Shown one piece after another: positions 1-9,305 of a stretch of 64,000 nt of DNA. The notes beneath the pieces are model-generated. The model saw only the letters and a list, made by a program, of their open reading frames with translations, did no database searches and was not told where the DNA came from. Both the position numbers and the translations under genes were made by a program. The stretch is from Maribacter sp. HTCC2170 (GTDB lineage Bacteria > Bacteroidota > Bacteroidia > Flavobacteriales > Flavobacteriaceae), in contig NC_014472.1 in NCBI RefSeq assembly GCF_000153165.2, positions 3,530,001-3,594,000 on the forward strand, in the 5' to 3' direction. Each line of letters opens with the position of its first letter. The stretch's first letter is position 1.

Positions 1-152
1 TCTTCCGTGGCGATTTCATAATCCCATGATTCGGTTCGAACCTCAGTTTGACAACCGCTAAGAAGTATTGCAACCAGAAAAAGTCCAAAGGGCACTTTTA
101 ATATTGCAAAAAATGAACTGAATTTAGAGGTGGCGGAAGATTGATTATTCAT
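1..152 (-). CDS. lipoprotein, N-terminal fragment (runs off the window)
   Basis: A frame starts with ATG at 152 and stays open to the left edge, giving about 50 visible codons. The product begins with a polar stretch, then a hydrophobic segment ending in the lipobox-like LLSGC (Cys at about residue 34), so it is probably an exported lipoprotein. It lies 121 bases downstream of the TonB-dependent receptor on the same strand and may be cotranscribed with it. No catalytic domain is visible in the fragment, so no function is assigned. Confidence 0.6.
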   Translation of the reverse strand, partial: MNNQSSATSKFSSFFAILKVPFGLFLVAILLSGCQTEVRTESWDYEIATE

Positions 153-273
153 TTTTAGATAAAATTTTGTGCGGAAATAACAAGATTATCTCCCAATAAG
201 GTTATTTACCTAAAAATATGAAAATATACTTAAGCCGAATAGGTTCTTACTTTCAACAAAATACAACTACAAA

Positions 274-3090
274 TTAAAAACGATAGCCCAAACTCAACAT
301 AGTCCCTCTTGGCAAAATAGGTACCACGACAAAACTGGTATTGGGATTTGATTGAATAAAATCAGTGGTCGCACCGTTTGCACTGGCCCCAAAACTGTTT
401 GCCCCAAAAAAGTTTGCAAGTCCCTCAGAATTAAAAAGGTTGGTTACCACCACGTTTGCCGATAAATTTTGGGTTATATCATAACCAAGTCCCGCATTAA
501 ATACACTATAAGCCGGTAGTTGAAATGCATTGGCAATATTACCCTCTCTTTCCCCAAGAAATTGCCATTTGAAAAACCCATTTAGCTTGTCTTTTTGGTA
601 ATCAAATCCAAGATTGAACATCAATTTTGGATTAAACGAGAGTGTATTATCTGAATAGTCGGTAATAGTATCATCAGAAGAGTCAACCGATCCTGCGGCA
701 TCATAGACCGTCCATTTAGTAGCTTTCGGATTCTGGATTGTTCCATTGAAACTAAAGGTCAGATACGAAACCGGGGTATATGCACTCTCCCATTCCAAAC
801 CAATGGTTCGAGAATCATTGAATTGAACAGGTGCATAAAAAACACTACCATCGTCCGAATCAAACTGGAAATCAGCAATACCAATATTTTTCAGCTGACT
901 CCAAAAAGCCGTGGTCATGGCTGAAAATCGATTATTACTATATTTTAATCCAATTTCAGCTTGGGTAATTTCCTGTACTTCTCCTTCTTTATTAATAGGT
1001 ACGCCTGAAAAATTATTAAAGTAATAATTCAACTCAGGAGCTTTATTTCCTGATGAAAAGCGAGAAAAAATGGCGGTATGATCATTGAATTTATAATTCA
1101 AGGCTGCAGAATAAGACAGATAACTATAATTGAAATCAAAATTATCCCTTGCACCGGTTGGTGTTAATATTCCGTTATCATATGCTGTAGTTGGGTCCCC
1201 ATCATATCCTCCACCCCGTTGTAATGGTGCAGCTTGGTCTTTACTACCCTTGTGCCCAATTGATTCATATCGTAAACCAACATCTAAATGCAAGCGATCT
1301 TCTAATTTCCATCGGTCATTGGCAAAAAAAGCGAATTGACTTACATCAGCCCTAGAATTGTCAAAAAACAAACCTCCATAGTTACTTAAACCGTTTGAAT
1401 CGGATAAAGCCAAAACTGGCTGCCCAGGGTTTTCCAGGGTTACCTCTAACATTCTGGGATTTGGTTCATAAGTCACAAAACCAAAACTACCTTGTGTATA
1501 AAGCGAGGTATTTGAAAATCCTGATCCAAATCCAAAAGTCAAATCATGGTTAACAGACCTCTTTCTAAAAGTCAATTGATTCATCCATTCATCGGATCTA
1601 TTTTGTTTCAGCCATGAAGCGGTTCCCATGATGGCATCATTTGGTAGTGTCCCATTTCCAAGATATTGGATTGATTCCCCTGCCAAAATTCCACTATTAT
1701 CCAATCGAGCTAATTCTGAACCAGTAGCAGCATCTCTAAATACTACTTGACCAATTGGAAATTGGGCGCCACTTATAAAATAGGCCAACGGATTGTCCAA
1801 TGAAACAAATGCATTGCTTATAGCTGTCTGCCAATTGGCGTTCTTATGGGAATGTTTAACATTCAGCCTTGCAGACCAATCATTTCCGAGGTCTTGTAAA
1901 ATATCAACGCCAAAGGCCTTATCCTGGGCATGTACCCCCTGAGAAGGGTCAAAACGATTCGTGGCGCCTTCATTAATTCTTCTTCCGTCAGGAATATTCG
2001 CTGAAAAAGCAGGCATCATCAAAGCCGTTGTACTAAAATCTTGACTAAAGGCAGCTTTGGGATCATCCCAGTTTGTAGCAGCGACTCCGGTATACCTGTT
2101 TGTAAAATCATCAAGTAGTTTACCGTAAAACTTAATATATCCTTTACTATGTTTCTTAATAACATTGAACTTCAATTGCCCCCCTTTACTAAATGTAAAA
2201 TCGGTGTTGCGAGCCCCATCATCTTTTCTGTAATGACCTCCTAGATTAAAAAACCAATCGTTGCCTAGTGGTCCGCCAAGGTTGCCTTCAATTCTGTACA
2301 ATGGATTATTTTCTCCCTGCACTCCACCTTGAAGTCGTATTTCTCCGCCGAATACATCAGTCGGGGTCCGGGAAATAAAATTATAAATTCCCCCTGGTGC
2401 ATTTAAGGCGGTAATAGCAGCGCTACCCCCTCGAATGGCCTCAACCCTTTCGGTTGTTATATCAACCCGATGGAAAATATCAGGGCCATAATAAGAATGT
2501 TGCACTAAGCTTACTGGTAAACCATCTTCTTGAAGTGAAACATAATACCATCCCATATCATCCTCTGACGAGGCACTAATTCCTCTAGTATAAACTCTTG
2601 TAAATACCTCGCCTGCTGACGGATCAGTAAATGTTCCTGGTACAGATTGTAGTAAATCAGCGGCGCCTCTAGGAAAAGCTTGTTTCAAAGATTTTGTTTC
2701 CAGAGTCGTTATTGCGGTACTTGATGATAACTTACTTCGTGGTTCAAAAGTACCTGTGACAACAACACTATTTAAGGCCAAAGGATCATCCTCCAAAATA
2801 ATATTGAATTCAATATCTTGCTCTTCAACATTGATATATTCTATATGTGTTTTAACCCCTAAATAAGAAATTGATAGTAAGTACTCACCAGATCTTAAAT
2901 TTGAAACACTAAAACGACCTTGATCATTAGAAGTTGCAAAATGATTTCCCGGGCTAAGAGAAACATGGGCTCCAACCAAAAGGTTTCCCAAATTATCTTT
3001 GACCGCACCAGATATCGAAACTTGGGCCCAAGCCAAATTACCTATTGATAAAATCGCAAAGAAAATAATTCTAATAAATACCTTTTTCAT
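274..3090 (-). CDS. TonB-dependent outer-membrane receptor with carboxypeptidase-regulatory-like domain
   Basis: The 938-residue product is an outer-membrane active transporter that takes up a large ligand using TonB energy. A signal peptide (about 1-22) is followed by a CarboxypepD_reg-like beta-sandwich (23-105), a VVVTGT segment at the plug entrance, a plug domain (about 120-245, with the typical RVEAIRGG and GGIYNFISR stretches) and a beta-barrel ending in the C-terminal LGYRF. The size and single-protein layout, with no SusD partner next door, fit the siderophore/cofactor receptor type better than a SusC pair, although the substrate cannot be read from sequence. A near-perfect flavobacterial promoter lies 20 bases upstream. 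Confidence 0.9.
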   Translation of the reverse strand: MKKVFIRIIFFAILSIGNLAWAQVSISGAVKDNLGNLLVGAHVSLSPGNHFATSNDQGRFSVSNLRSGEYLLSISYLGVKTHIEYINVEEQDIEFNIILEDDPLALNSVVVTGTFEPRSKLSSSTAITTLETKSLKQAFPRGAADLLQSVPGTFTDPSAGEVFTRVYTRGISASSEDDMGWYYVSLQEDGLPVSLVQHSYYGPDIFHRVDITTERVEAIRGGSAAITALNAPGGIYNFISRTPTDVFGGEIRLQGGVQGENNPLYRIEGNLGGPLGNDWFFNLGGHYRKDDGARNTDFTFSKGGQLKFNVIKKHSKGYIKFYGKLLDDFTNRYTGVAATNWDDPKAAFSQDFSTTALMMPAFSANIPDGRRINEGATNRFDPSQGVHAQDKAFGVDILQDLGNDWSARLNVKHSHKNANWQTAISNAFVSLDNPLAYFISGAQFPIGQVVFRDAATGSELARLDNSGILAGESIQYLGNGTLPNDAIMGTASWLKQNRSDEWMNQLTFRKRSVNHDLTFGFGSGFSNTSLYTQGSFGFVTYEPNPRMLEVTLENPGQPVLALSDSNGLSNYGGLFFDNSRADVSQFAFFANDRWKLEDRLHLDVGLRYESIGHKGSKDQAAPLQRGGGYDGDPTTAYDNGILTPTGARDNFDFNYSYLSYSAALNYKFNDHTAIFSRFSSGNKAPELNYYFNNFSGVPINKEGEVQEITQAEIGLKYSNNRFSAMTTAFWSQLKNIGIADFQFDSDDGSVFYAPVQFNDSRTIGLEWESAYTPVSYLTFSFNGTIQNPKATKWTVYDAAGSVDSSDDTITDYSDNTLSFNPKLMFNLGFDYQKDKLNGFFKWQFLGEREGNIANAFQLPAYSVFNAGLGYDITQNLSANVVVTNLFNSEGLANFFGANSFGASANGATTDFIQSNPNTSFVVVPILPRGTMLSLGYRF

Positions 3091-3110
3091 TACCCAGTAA
3101 ATTAAGAGAG

Positions 3111-3140
3111 CAAATTTACGACTATGATTTAGTTATGCAA
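3111..3140 (-). promoter_or_regulatory. Bacteroidota housekeeping promoter of the TonB receptor gene
   Basis: On the minus strand TTG (3140-3138) is followed by exactly 19 bases and then TAAATTTG (3118-3111). This matches the Bacteroidota sigma-ABfr consensus TTG-N19-TAnnTTTG. It sits 20 bases before the receptor ATG at 3090. Confidence 0.75.
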
Positions 3141-3186
3141 TATGGCTTTTATAGTTTATCTCAACATTTAATAAAAAAATCAGTAC

Positions 3187-4995
3187 TTAGTCTAATTCAA
3201 ATTTTGATACGATTAAAAAATGATCTGAGGGGAAACCAGAAGGCCATGTCGAGATAACTTTAGTTGAGGTATTCATTAGTCCTCTTCCTTTGTAATACAA
3301 TTGATCGATCCTAACATCACTTTGATGCGTAAATCCAGGATGTTTCTCAACATCAGGGTATAAACTTCTATACGCATCTGTAAAGCCCTCGACCAACATT
3401 TTTTCCGAAGCCAGGTTTTCTCCACCATCTTCATGTGGCACGGCATTAAAATCCCCACCGAAAAACACAGGAATACTATCTGAATTATCAAATCTCGATT
3501 TATTATAATCAAATACTTTATTGAAGTTGCTCATACCATACCAATTAGACATCGCCCAAATTTCTTGAGTTTCGCTTATTTTTAACTTAACCGCCACATT
3601 ATTGAACTCTGTTTCTTCTGACACTTGTAGTTCGGTAATTGGATACCGGCTAATCACCGAAATATTTGCACCCTGATATTTGTAATCCCAATCAGATGTT
3701 GTTGCGAAATAATACCCTAGTTCGGCGGCGATAAAATCCCCATTTGAATAGGTCTCCTGCATGAGAATAACATCCAAGTTTTTTTCTTTGATTATTTCTA
3801 CAATCCTCATTCTAGAATCCCAACCATCCTTATCCATTGACCAGTGTATTCCGCCATGCCATATGTTCCAAACCCCAACAGTATAATCTTTAAGATGGTC
3901 TATAATTTTCTTTGTTTCCGTTTTTTTATACTTCTCAAAACTTTTAAGAATAGCTTTTGAACTTAAAATGTTGTCCCAAATTGACAAATTGTCCATCGAA
4001 AAGTTCGATGCATATAATTGCTCACTTTTGGTGAAGGACATTCCTGAATCAGCATTCACAACAACCTTTCCACCCAGTAAACTATATATTTTGCTTACAG
4101 GTTTAAGTACAGTTAATTTCATGTTCTGAAAAACGGTATAAGGATTCTCTGCCATTTTTTTTCTAACATCCAAAACTTTGGATAGCACATTTTGTTCAAG
4201 TTTAATTCTTTTGTTCTGTTGCTTTAATTTGGTTTTAAGCAGCGCTTCTGGATCTACAATAAGATCTAAAAACTCTTCATTTTTTAAAGGTTCCAACCCT
4301 AATTCATTGAACTCATCTACCAATACTTGAAGATTTGCCCGCCCACTTATAATATCAGGAGAATATGTATTGTCGTAGTCAAATTGGTTTTCAATTGCAC
4401 CCAAAACCAATGCATTATCATTGGAAAAATCAAAATTTACCTTATATATCGCCTTATTATTACCGTCATAATACAATCGCATTTCGGAAAACTTTTTGCT
4501 ATAAGTAATGGTCAACTGATGCCACTCTCCATCATTAATGGGCATTTGTCCGCCATTATCTCTTTCGTAGTTTATTCTTCGTTCTCCTGAACCAATATTC
4601 CAACCAAAAGTTCCACCTGAGCTATACAATGCCCATCCCGGATTTTTCTGAGCTATAATTCCTTTATTGGTGAAGTCTTTTTGTGAAAGAAAAACCGTAG
4701 GCTTACTGGAATTTGTCTTTATCCAAAATTGAACAGAAAAGTCTTTACTCCCGTCGAGAGCTAAACTGTCCAAATTCAGACTATAATGGCCTTTATCTTC
4801 TTTTAGAACCAACGCCTGCCCATCAATTCCTTTTTCAAAATTATGATCAGTACCATTTAACTGGTATTTTTCACTACTTACATTATCGTTAAAATTGAAT
4901 CTTATAATAGGTCTGCTAAGTTCTTCATCTGAACTGCATGACATTAGCATGCACAGTGGGACAAGTGCAATAAAAACAATTACCGCTTTTTTCAT
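3187..4995 (-). CDS. lipoprotein with LamG-like domain and endonuclease/exonuclease/phosphatase domain
   Basis: The 602-residue product starts with a lipoprotein signal (LMSC, Cys about 20). Residues about 28-235 look like a concanavalin/LamG fold, with a WHQLTITYS stretch typical of bacterial LamG_3 domains. A charged, partly helical linker follows (240-350), then an EEP-family hydrolase domain (about 370-602). The EEP motifs are DVILMQET (metal-binding Glu), GGDFNAVP (Asp-Asn) and the terminal SDHFLI (catalytic His). Such enzymes cleave phosphodiesters or phosphomonoesters (nucleases, sphingomyelinase, inositol phosphatases), and the substrate is unknown. The LamG part may bind a glycan or cell surface. 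It lies upstream of the receptor gene on the same strand, but the receptor has its own promoter. Confidence 0.75.
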   Translation of the reverse strand: MKKAVIVFIALVPLCMLMSCSSDEELSRPIIRFNFNDNVSSEKYQLNGTDHNFEKGIDGQALVLKEDKGHYSLNLDSLALDGSKDFSVQFWIKTNSSKPTVFLSQKDFTNKGIIAQKNPGWALYSSGGTFGWNIGSGERRINYERDNGGQMPINDGEWHQLTITYSKKFSEMRLYYDGNNKAIYKVNFDFSNDNALVLGAIENQFDYDNTYSPDIISGRANLQVLVDEFNELGLEPLKNEEFLDLIVDPEALLKTKLKQQNKRIKLEQNVLSKVLDVRKKMAENPYTVFQNMKLTVLKPVSKIYSLLGGKVVVNADSGMSFTKSEQLYASNFSMDNLSIWDNILSSKAILKSFEKYKKTETKKIIDHLKDYTVGVWNIWHGGIHWSMDKDGWDSRMRIVEIIKEKNLDVILMQETYSNGDFIAAELGYYFATTSDWDYKYQGANISVISRYPITELQVSEETEFNNVAVKLKISETQEIWAMSNWYGMSNFNKVFDYNKSRFDNSDSIPVFFGGDFNAVPHEDGGENLASEKMLVEGFTDAYRSLYPDVEKHPGFTHQSDVRIDQLYYKGRGLMNTSTKVISTWPSGFPSDHFLIVSKFELD

Positions 4996-5168
4996 AGTTA
5001 AAGTAGTTTAGTTCTTTTTATTTTGGGTGAACTTAGAAACAATCCATAAATGATTTGCTGGGTATTCTGGGTTTTTATCTTTATTAAACTAAATATTCAC
5101 ACTAACTCTTGATGGAGATATAATATTAGGAATTAAAGAAATATTTGAAATGTCCTGCTTTAGAACTC

Positions 5169-6986
5169 TTAAATATATATTTCAGATATTTCAGCTTTGA
5201 ACTTCTCACGTATTACCCTTCTTTTCAGTTTTAATGTTGGGGTCAATTCTGCTTCTGACTGATCTTCATGCAGGGGTAACCATGGAGAAGAGACCAAGCA
5301 AAACTTCTTGATTTGTTCAATATGGCTAAATTCCGGATTGTATTTATCGATTATTTTCTGATACTTTTTAATTACTTTCTTATGCGATACCATTTCTTGT
5401 AGGTTGGTCCATTCCAATTTTTTATGTTGACACCAATTTTTTAAGGCTTCTTCGGCAGGAACGATGAGTGCAGAAACATATTTCTGTTTGTCGCCCACAA
5501 CCATCATTTGTTCAATCAGGAAATCTTCTTTGATTCTATTCTCTATGGGAGCTGGAGCAACATATTTACCTCCTGATGTCTTTAATAATTCTTTTTTTCT
5601 ATCCGTTATCTTTAAAAAGTCTTGCCCATTGGGGCCTTTGACCAATTTACCAATGTCCCCGGTACAAAACCATTTTTTGCCATCAATTTCTTTAAAAACC
5701 TGCGCATTGATTTCAGGTTTTTTATAATAACCAGACATAACATTAGGTCCAATGACCAGAATTTCACCTTCATCTTCATTGTAGTTGCCATCCGATTTAT
5801 CGATTAGTAACTCCACGCCCTCAATTACTGTTCCTACGGTACCTAGGACAGCACCATTGGGATCTATACTATTTGCGGTCAAGGTCGGCGCAGTTTCCGT
5901 AAGACCATAACCTTCCCGTATTGAGATGCCCGCAGCACAAAAGACCCGCATAATCTTTAAGGGGCAAGGTGCTGCTCCTGTAAAAATCAATTTTATATTT
6001 CCTCCTAGCGCATCTCTCCATTTACTAAAAATCAATTTATCAGCAATTTTCCATTTGATTTTAGCTGTAAAAGAAAGTTTTTGTTCAAGCTCATAGGCAT
6101 CGGAAAGACTCAACGCCCAAAAGAATAACTTTCTTTTAATCCCTTCCAAAGCCAGGCCCTTATTATAAATGGCCTCGTAAATTTTTTCAAGAAGTCTGGG
6201 TACCGTAGTAAAGGCAACCGGCCTAACATCGATTAAATCACCGTTCGGGCCACTAAGATTGTCTGTGCCACAAAAGTAAACAGATACATTTCTATAACAG
6301 TAGGCGAACGAAACTGCTCTTTCAAAAATATGACACAATGGTAGAAAACTGATTACTTTTTCACCCTCTTTAGTAGGTAGAAGTGCCCCTGTTTTAATAA
6401 TTACATGCATTATATTACCATGCGATAACATGACTCCTTTTGGGTTGCCTGTGGTACCAGAAGTGTAAATAATGGTAACCAGGTCCTCACTTTTTATCGT
6501 CCGCCTAATCTTTTCTACTTCAGTCAAGCTTTCAGTATCAAATATAGATTCCCAGAAAGGGTTTCCACTTGCTTCATCAAAAGTGTAAATATGAATTAAA
6601 CTGGGAACACTCTTTTGTGCACTCGACAACTTATTATAAAGATCAAGACCACCACAGAATGCAGCTTTGACCTCCGCTTCATTTAAAATATACTCATATT
6701 CCGAACTACTTATTGTCGGGTATAATGGAATACTGATCATGCCAGCCATTTGTACGGCAAAATCCATAATCAACCATTCTGGCCTATTTTTATAAGCCAC
6801 AATTGCAACTTTGTCTCCACGTTGTAGCCCCAACTTTAATAAACCCGAAGCCGCCTGTTCCGAGGCATCAAAGAGTTCTTGGGTACTATACGATTTCCAA
6901 TTACCTGTGGCATCACGCCCACTAACGGCAGCTTCTAAAGGATGGTTTTGTAATTGATGGTAGAGGAGATCAAAAAGACGAGTCAT
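5169..6986 (-). CDS. long-chain acyl-CoA synthetase (AMP-forming)
   Basis: The 605-residue ANL-superfamily ligase activates a carboxylic acid to its CoA thioester through an acyl-AMP. The P-loop-like motif YTSGTTGNPKG is at about 174-184. GYGLTETAP (A5) and WFCTGDIG (A7) follow, then DRKKELLKTSGGKYVAP (A8/hinge). Length and motif spacing match bacterial FadD15/FAA-type long-chain ligases. It is the last gene of the minus-strand operon running from 16871, about 80 bases after the MaoC gene, and would supply that pathway with CoA esters. In an lva-like reading it takes the place of LvaE. Confidence 0.9.
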   Translation of the reverse strand: MTRLFDLLYHQLQNHPLEAAVSGRDATGNWKSYSTQELFDASEQAASGLLKLGLQRGDKVAIVAYKNRPEWLIMDFAVQMAGMISIPLYPTISSSEYEYILNEAEVKAAFCGGLDLYNKLSSAQKSVPSLIHIYTFDEASGNPFWESIFDTESLTEVEKIRRTIKSEDLVTIIYTSGTTGNPKGVMLSHGNIMHVIIKTGALLPTKEGEKVISFLPLCHIFERAVSFAYCYRNVSVYFCGTDNLSGPNGDLIDVRPVAFTTVPRLLEKIYEAIYNKGLALEGIKRKLFFWALSLSDAYELEQKLSFTAKIKWKIADKLIFSKWRDALGGNIKLIFTGAAPCPLKIMRVFCAAGISIREGYGLTETAPTLTANSIDPNGAVLGTVGTVIEGVELLIDKSDGNYNEDEGEILVIGPNVMSGYYKKPEINAQVFKEIDGKKWFCTGDIGKLVKGPNGQDFLKITDRKKELLKTSGGKYVAPAPIENRIKEDFLIEQMMVVGDKQKYVSALIVPAEEALKNWCQHKKLEWTNLQEMVSHKKVIKKYQKIIDKYNPEFSHIEQIKKFCLVSSPWLPLHEDQSEAELTPTLKLKRRVIREKFKAEISEIYI

Positions 6987-7063
6987 TTGTTTGGTATATG
7001 ATTGGTTTCTTTGAATTTACAAAAAAAATATAAGTCCTTAAGCCCTTTCAGTTTCCTTATCCT

Positions 7064-7528
7064 CTACTCAAACATAAGAGAGATAAATTCCGCCACACAG
7101 GCCGGTTTATCACTTCCTTCTATTTCCACCTCACAGTTCCAAATAACTTTTAAACCATTTTCCCGGTAAGGTTCAATTGTTTGAATACCACCTGTTAATC
7201 GAACATGGCTATCCACTAGAACAGGGCTTGGAAAACGGACTTTATTCAAACCATAGTTTACCCCCATAGTGACAGATTTTATATACACTATATCACTAAG
7301 TAGTTTTGACAATAGAGAAACTGACATAAAACCATGTGCAACAGGTTTTTTGAAAGGAGAATGTTTTTCAGCCTTTTCCACATCAACATGAATCCATTGA
7401 AAATCCATGGTTGCTTTTGCAAAATCATTTATCATTTCCTGGGTGACAACAAGCCAATCTCCATTCGGGAATGGCTTACCTTCCAATGCCTTAAAAGATT
7501 CGAAATTTTCTAGTTCCAGTTTTGCCAT
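7064..7528 (-). CDS. MaoC-like (R)-enoyl-CoA hydratase/dehydratase
   Basis: The protein is a hot-dog-fold hydratase of about 154 residues. The hydratase-2 motif is visible as DFAKATMDFQWIHVD followed by HSPFKKPVAHGFMSVSLLS, with the Asp...His catalytic pair typical of MaoC/PhaJ proteins. These hydrate trans-2-enoyl-CoA to (R)-3-hydroxyacyl-CoA. The ATG at 7528 (MAKLELENF) is preferred over the longer frame from 7558, because it avoids a 20-base overlap with the SDR gene and leaves a 10-base gap. The neighbouring FabG-like SDR would oxidise or reduce the (R)-3-hydroxy/3-oxo pair. Confidence 0.85.
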   Translation of the reverse strand: MAKLELENFESFKALEGKPFPNGDWLVVTQEMINDFAKATMDFQWIHVDVEKAEKHSPFKKPVAHGFMSVSLLSKLLSDIVYIKSVTMGVNYGLNKVRFPSPVLVDSHVRLTGGIQTIEPYRENGLKVIWNCEVEIEGSDKPACVAEFISLMFE

Positions 7529-7538
7529 AATTCTCTTT

Positions 7539-8276
7539 TTATCTAGACGTTCCTCCATCTATGGTAAGACAAATACCTGAAACAAACCGTGCTTCATCAG
7601 AAGCGAGATAGAGATAACCATAAGCGATATCTATGGGTTGTGCTACCGTACGCAGTGGTATACTTGCTTTTATTGCTTCAAAATGCTCCTCTGGTATTTG
7701 CTTCACCATATCGGTCATGGTAAAACCAGGAGCAATAGCATTGGCTGTAATACCGTACTTCCCAAATTCCACAGTCCAAGTTTTGGCCATGGCAATAACC
7801 CCCGCTTTGGTCGCAGCATAATTTGTCTGTCCAAAATTACCACGAAGTCCTACATTGGATGCTGCACTGACAATTCTACCGTATTTGCTGGCTTTCATAT
7901 AAGGTACTACGGCTTGCGTACATATAAAAACACCCTTAAGGTTTACCTCAATAACGGCATCCCATTCGGCCTCGCTCATTTTTTCCAGTGTACGGTCCCG
8001 TGTGATTCCAGCATTATTGATTAGAATATCAATCTTGCCATATTTATCATTTACACTAGAAAAAACCCCTTCGACGTCAGACTTATTCGTAACCGAAAGC
8101 GAATGGTATTCCGCCTTTCCACCTGATGCTATTATGCCTTCTGCCACCGCCTGTCCCTGAGGTAAAAGATCCATGATTATTACCGTGGCCCCTTCCTTAG
8201 CAAATAGTTCGGATACGGCCTGACCAATACCACGAGCGCCACCCGTAACAACAGCAATCTTGTCTTTTAATCTCAT
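7539..8276 (-). CDS. SDR oxidoreductase, FabG-like 3-oxoacyl reductase
   Basis: This is a classical 245-residue short-chain dehydrogenase. The cofactor motif TGGARGIG is near the N terminus, NNAG at about 88, the catalytic Ser within SAASNVGLRG, and the Tyr-Lys pair in YAATK (about 153-157). The segment NNAGITRDRTLEKM closely resembles FabG/PhaB acetoacetyl-CoA reductases, so the substrate is probably a 3-oxoacyl or 3-hydroxyacyl thioester. It sits directly upstream of the MaoC gene, a pairing common in (R)-specific beta-oxidation. It is one of three SDR genes in this operon. Confidence 0.88.
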   Translation of the reverse strand: MRLKDKIAVVTGGARGIGQAVSELFAKEGATVIIMDLLPQGQAVAEGIIASGGKAEYHSLSVTNKSDVEGVFSSVNDKYGKIDILINNAGITRDRTLEKMSEAEWDAVIEVNLKGVFICTQAVVPYMKASKYGRIVSAASNVGLRGNFGQTNYAATKAGVIAMAKTWTVEFGKYGITANAIAPGFTMTDMVKQIPEEHFEAIKASIPLRTVAQPIDIAYGYLYLASDEARFVSGICLTIDGGTSR

Positions 8277-8324
8277 ATAATGTGTTTTTACAATTATTAC
8301 TTATATTTTTCTATCGAACAAAAG

Positions 8325-9302
8325 TTATTCCATTTGAACTACAAGCTTACCCCGTACTTTACGATTCATCATCTCTTCAAGGGCTTTTGGTGCATCGGCA
8401 AGTTTATAAATTCTATGGATATGGGGTTTTATTTTTCCTTCTTCATAAAGCTGCATCAAAGCCTTGGTATTCTGCATATTCGCCTTTGGATTACCAATAG
8501 CAAAACCGCCCCAGAACACCCCAACAATAGAAGCCCCTTTTAGCAAAGGAAGGTTTAGAGGCATCTTGGGGATAGTTCCTGCCGCAAAACCAACAACTAG
8601 GAATCTTCCATTCCAAGCGATAGCCCTAAAAGCCTTTTCAGTGTATATCCCACCAACAGGGTCATAAATTACATCGACCCCCTTGCCCCCAGTGAGTTCC
8701 TTTATAGTGGCCTTCAAATCCTGTTTACTGTAATTGATAGTCTCATCAGCACCATATTCACTACACAGTTCCAATTTTTCATCTGTTGAAGCGGCCGCAA
8801 TTACTTCAGCTCCCATCAACTTGCCCAACTCAACTGCCGCAAGACCAACGCCACCAGCAGCGCCTAATACCAATAATGTTTCACCCTCTTTTAACTTAGC
8901 ACGATCTTTCAGGGCATGATAAGAAGTACCGTATGCCATCATAAACGATGCCGCCACTGGATAATCCATTTTTTTGGGCTTAGGAAAACAAGCATTGGAA
9001 GGCACAATAACCTCTTCAGCAAACGCTCCATAGGCCACAAATCCGAAAACTTCATCCCCGACGGTAAGGTGATTTACCCCTTCCCCAACTTCTTTTACGA
9101 TTCCCGCAATATCGCTACCTGGAGTAAATGGTAATTCTGGTTTAAGTTGATATAATCCCTGGATGATCAAAGTATCGGGAAAATTTATTCCGCAAGCTTT
9201 AACACTTACTACAACCTCTTTGGCCCCAGGCTCTAAACTTGCCATTTCTTCCAGTATCAAAGATGACGGCGGACCATATTTTTTGCATCGTATAGCCTTC
9301 AT
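8325..9302 (-). CDS. NADPH:quinone oxidoreductase-family medium-chain reductase
   Basis: The 325-residue protein is a zinc-free medium-chain dehydrogenase/reductase. The N-terminal GroES-like domain carries ACGINFPDTLIIQG and PGSDIAGIV, and the Rossmann part carries LGAAGGVGLAAVELGK (about 143-158). No structural-zinc cysteine quartet is seen. The family reduces quinones, enones or 2-enoyl thioesters with NADPH. Within an acyl-CoA operon, reduction of an alpha,beta-unsaturated carbonyl is the most likely role. It lies 3 bases downstream of the next reductase gene. Confidence 0.85.
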   Translation of the reverse strand: MKAIRCKKYGPPSSLILEEMASLEPGAKEVVVSVKACGINFPDTLIIQGLYQLKPELPFTPGSDIAGIVKEVGEGVNHLTVGDEVFGFVAYGAFAEEVIVPSNACFPKPKKMDYPVAASFMMAYGTSYHALKDRAKLKEGETLLVLGAAGGVGLAAVELGKLMGAEVIAAASTDEKLELCSEYGADETINYSKQDLKATIKELTGGKGVDVIYDPVGGIYTEKAFRAIAWNGRFLVVGFAAGTIPKMPLNLPLLKGASIVGVFWGGFAIGNPKANMQNTKALMQLYEEGKIKPHIHRIYKLADAPKALEEMMNRKVRGKLVVQME

Positions 9303-9305
9303 CCG

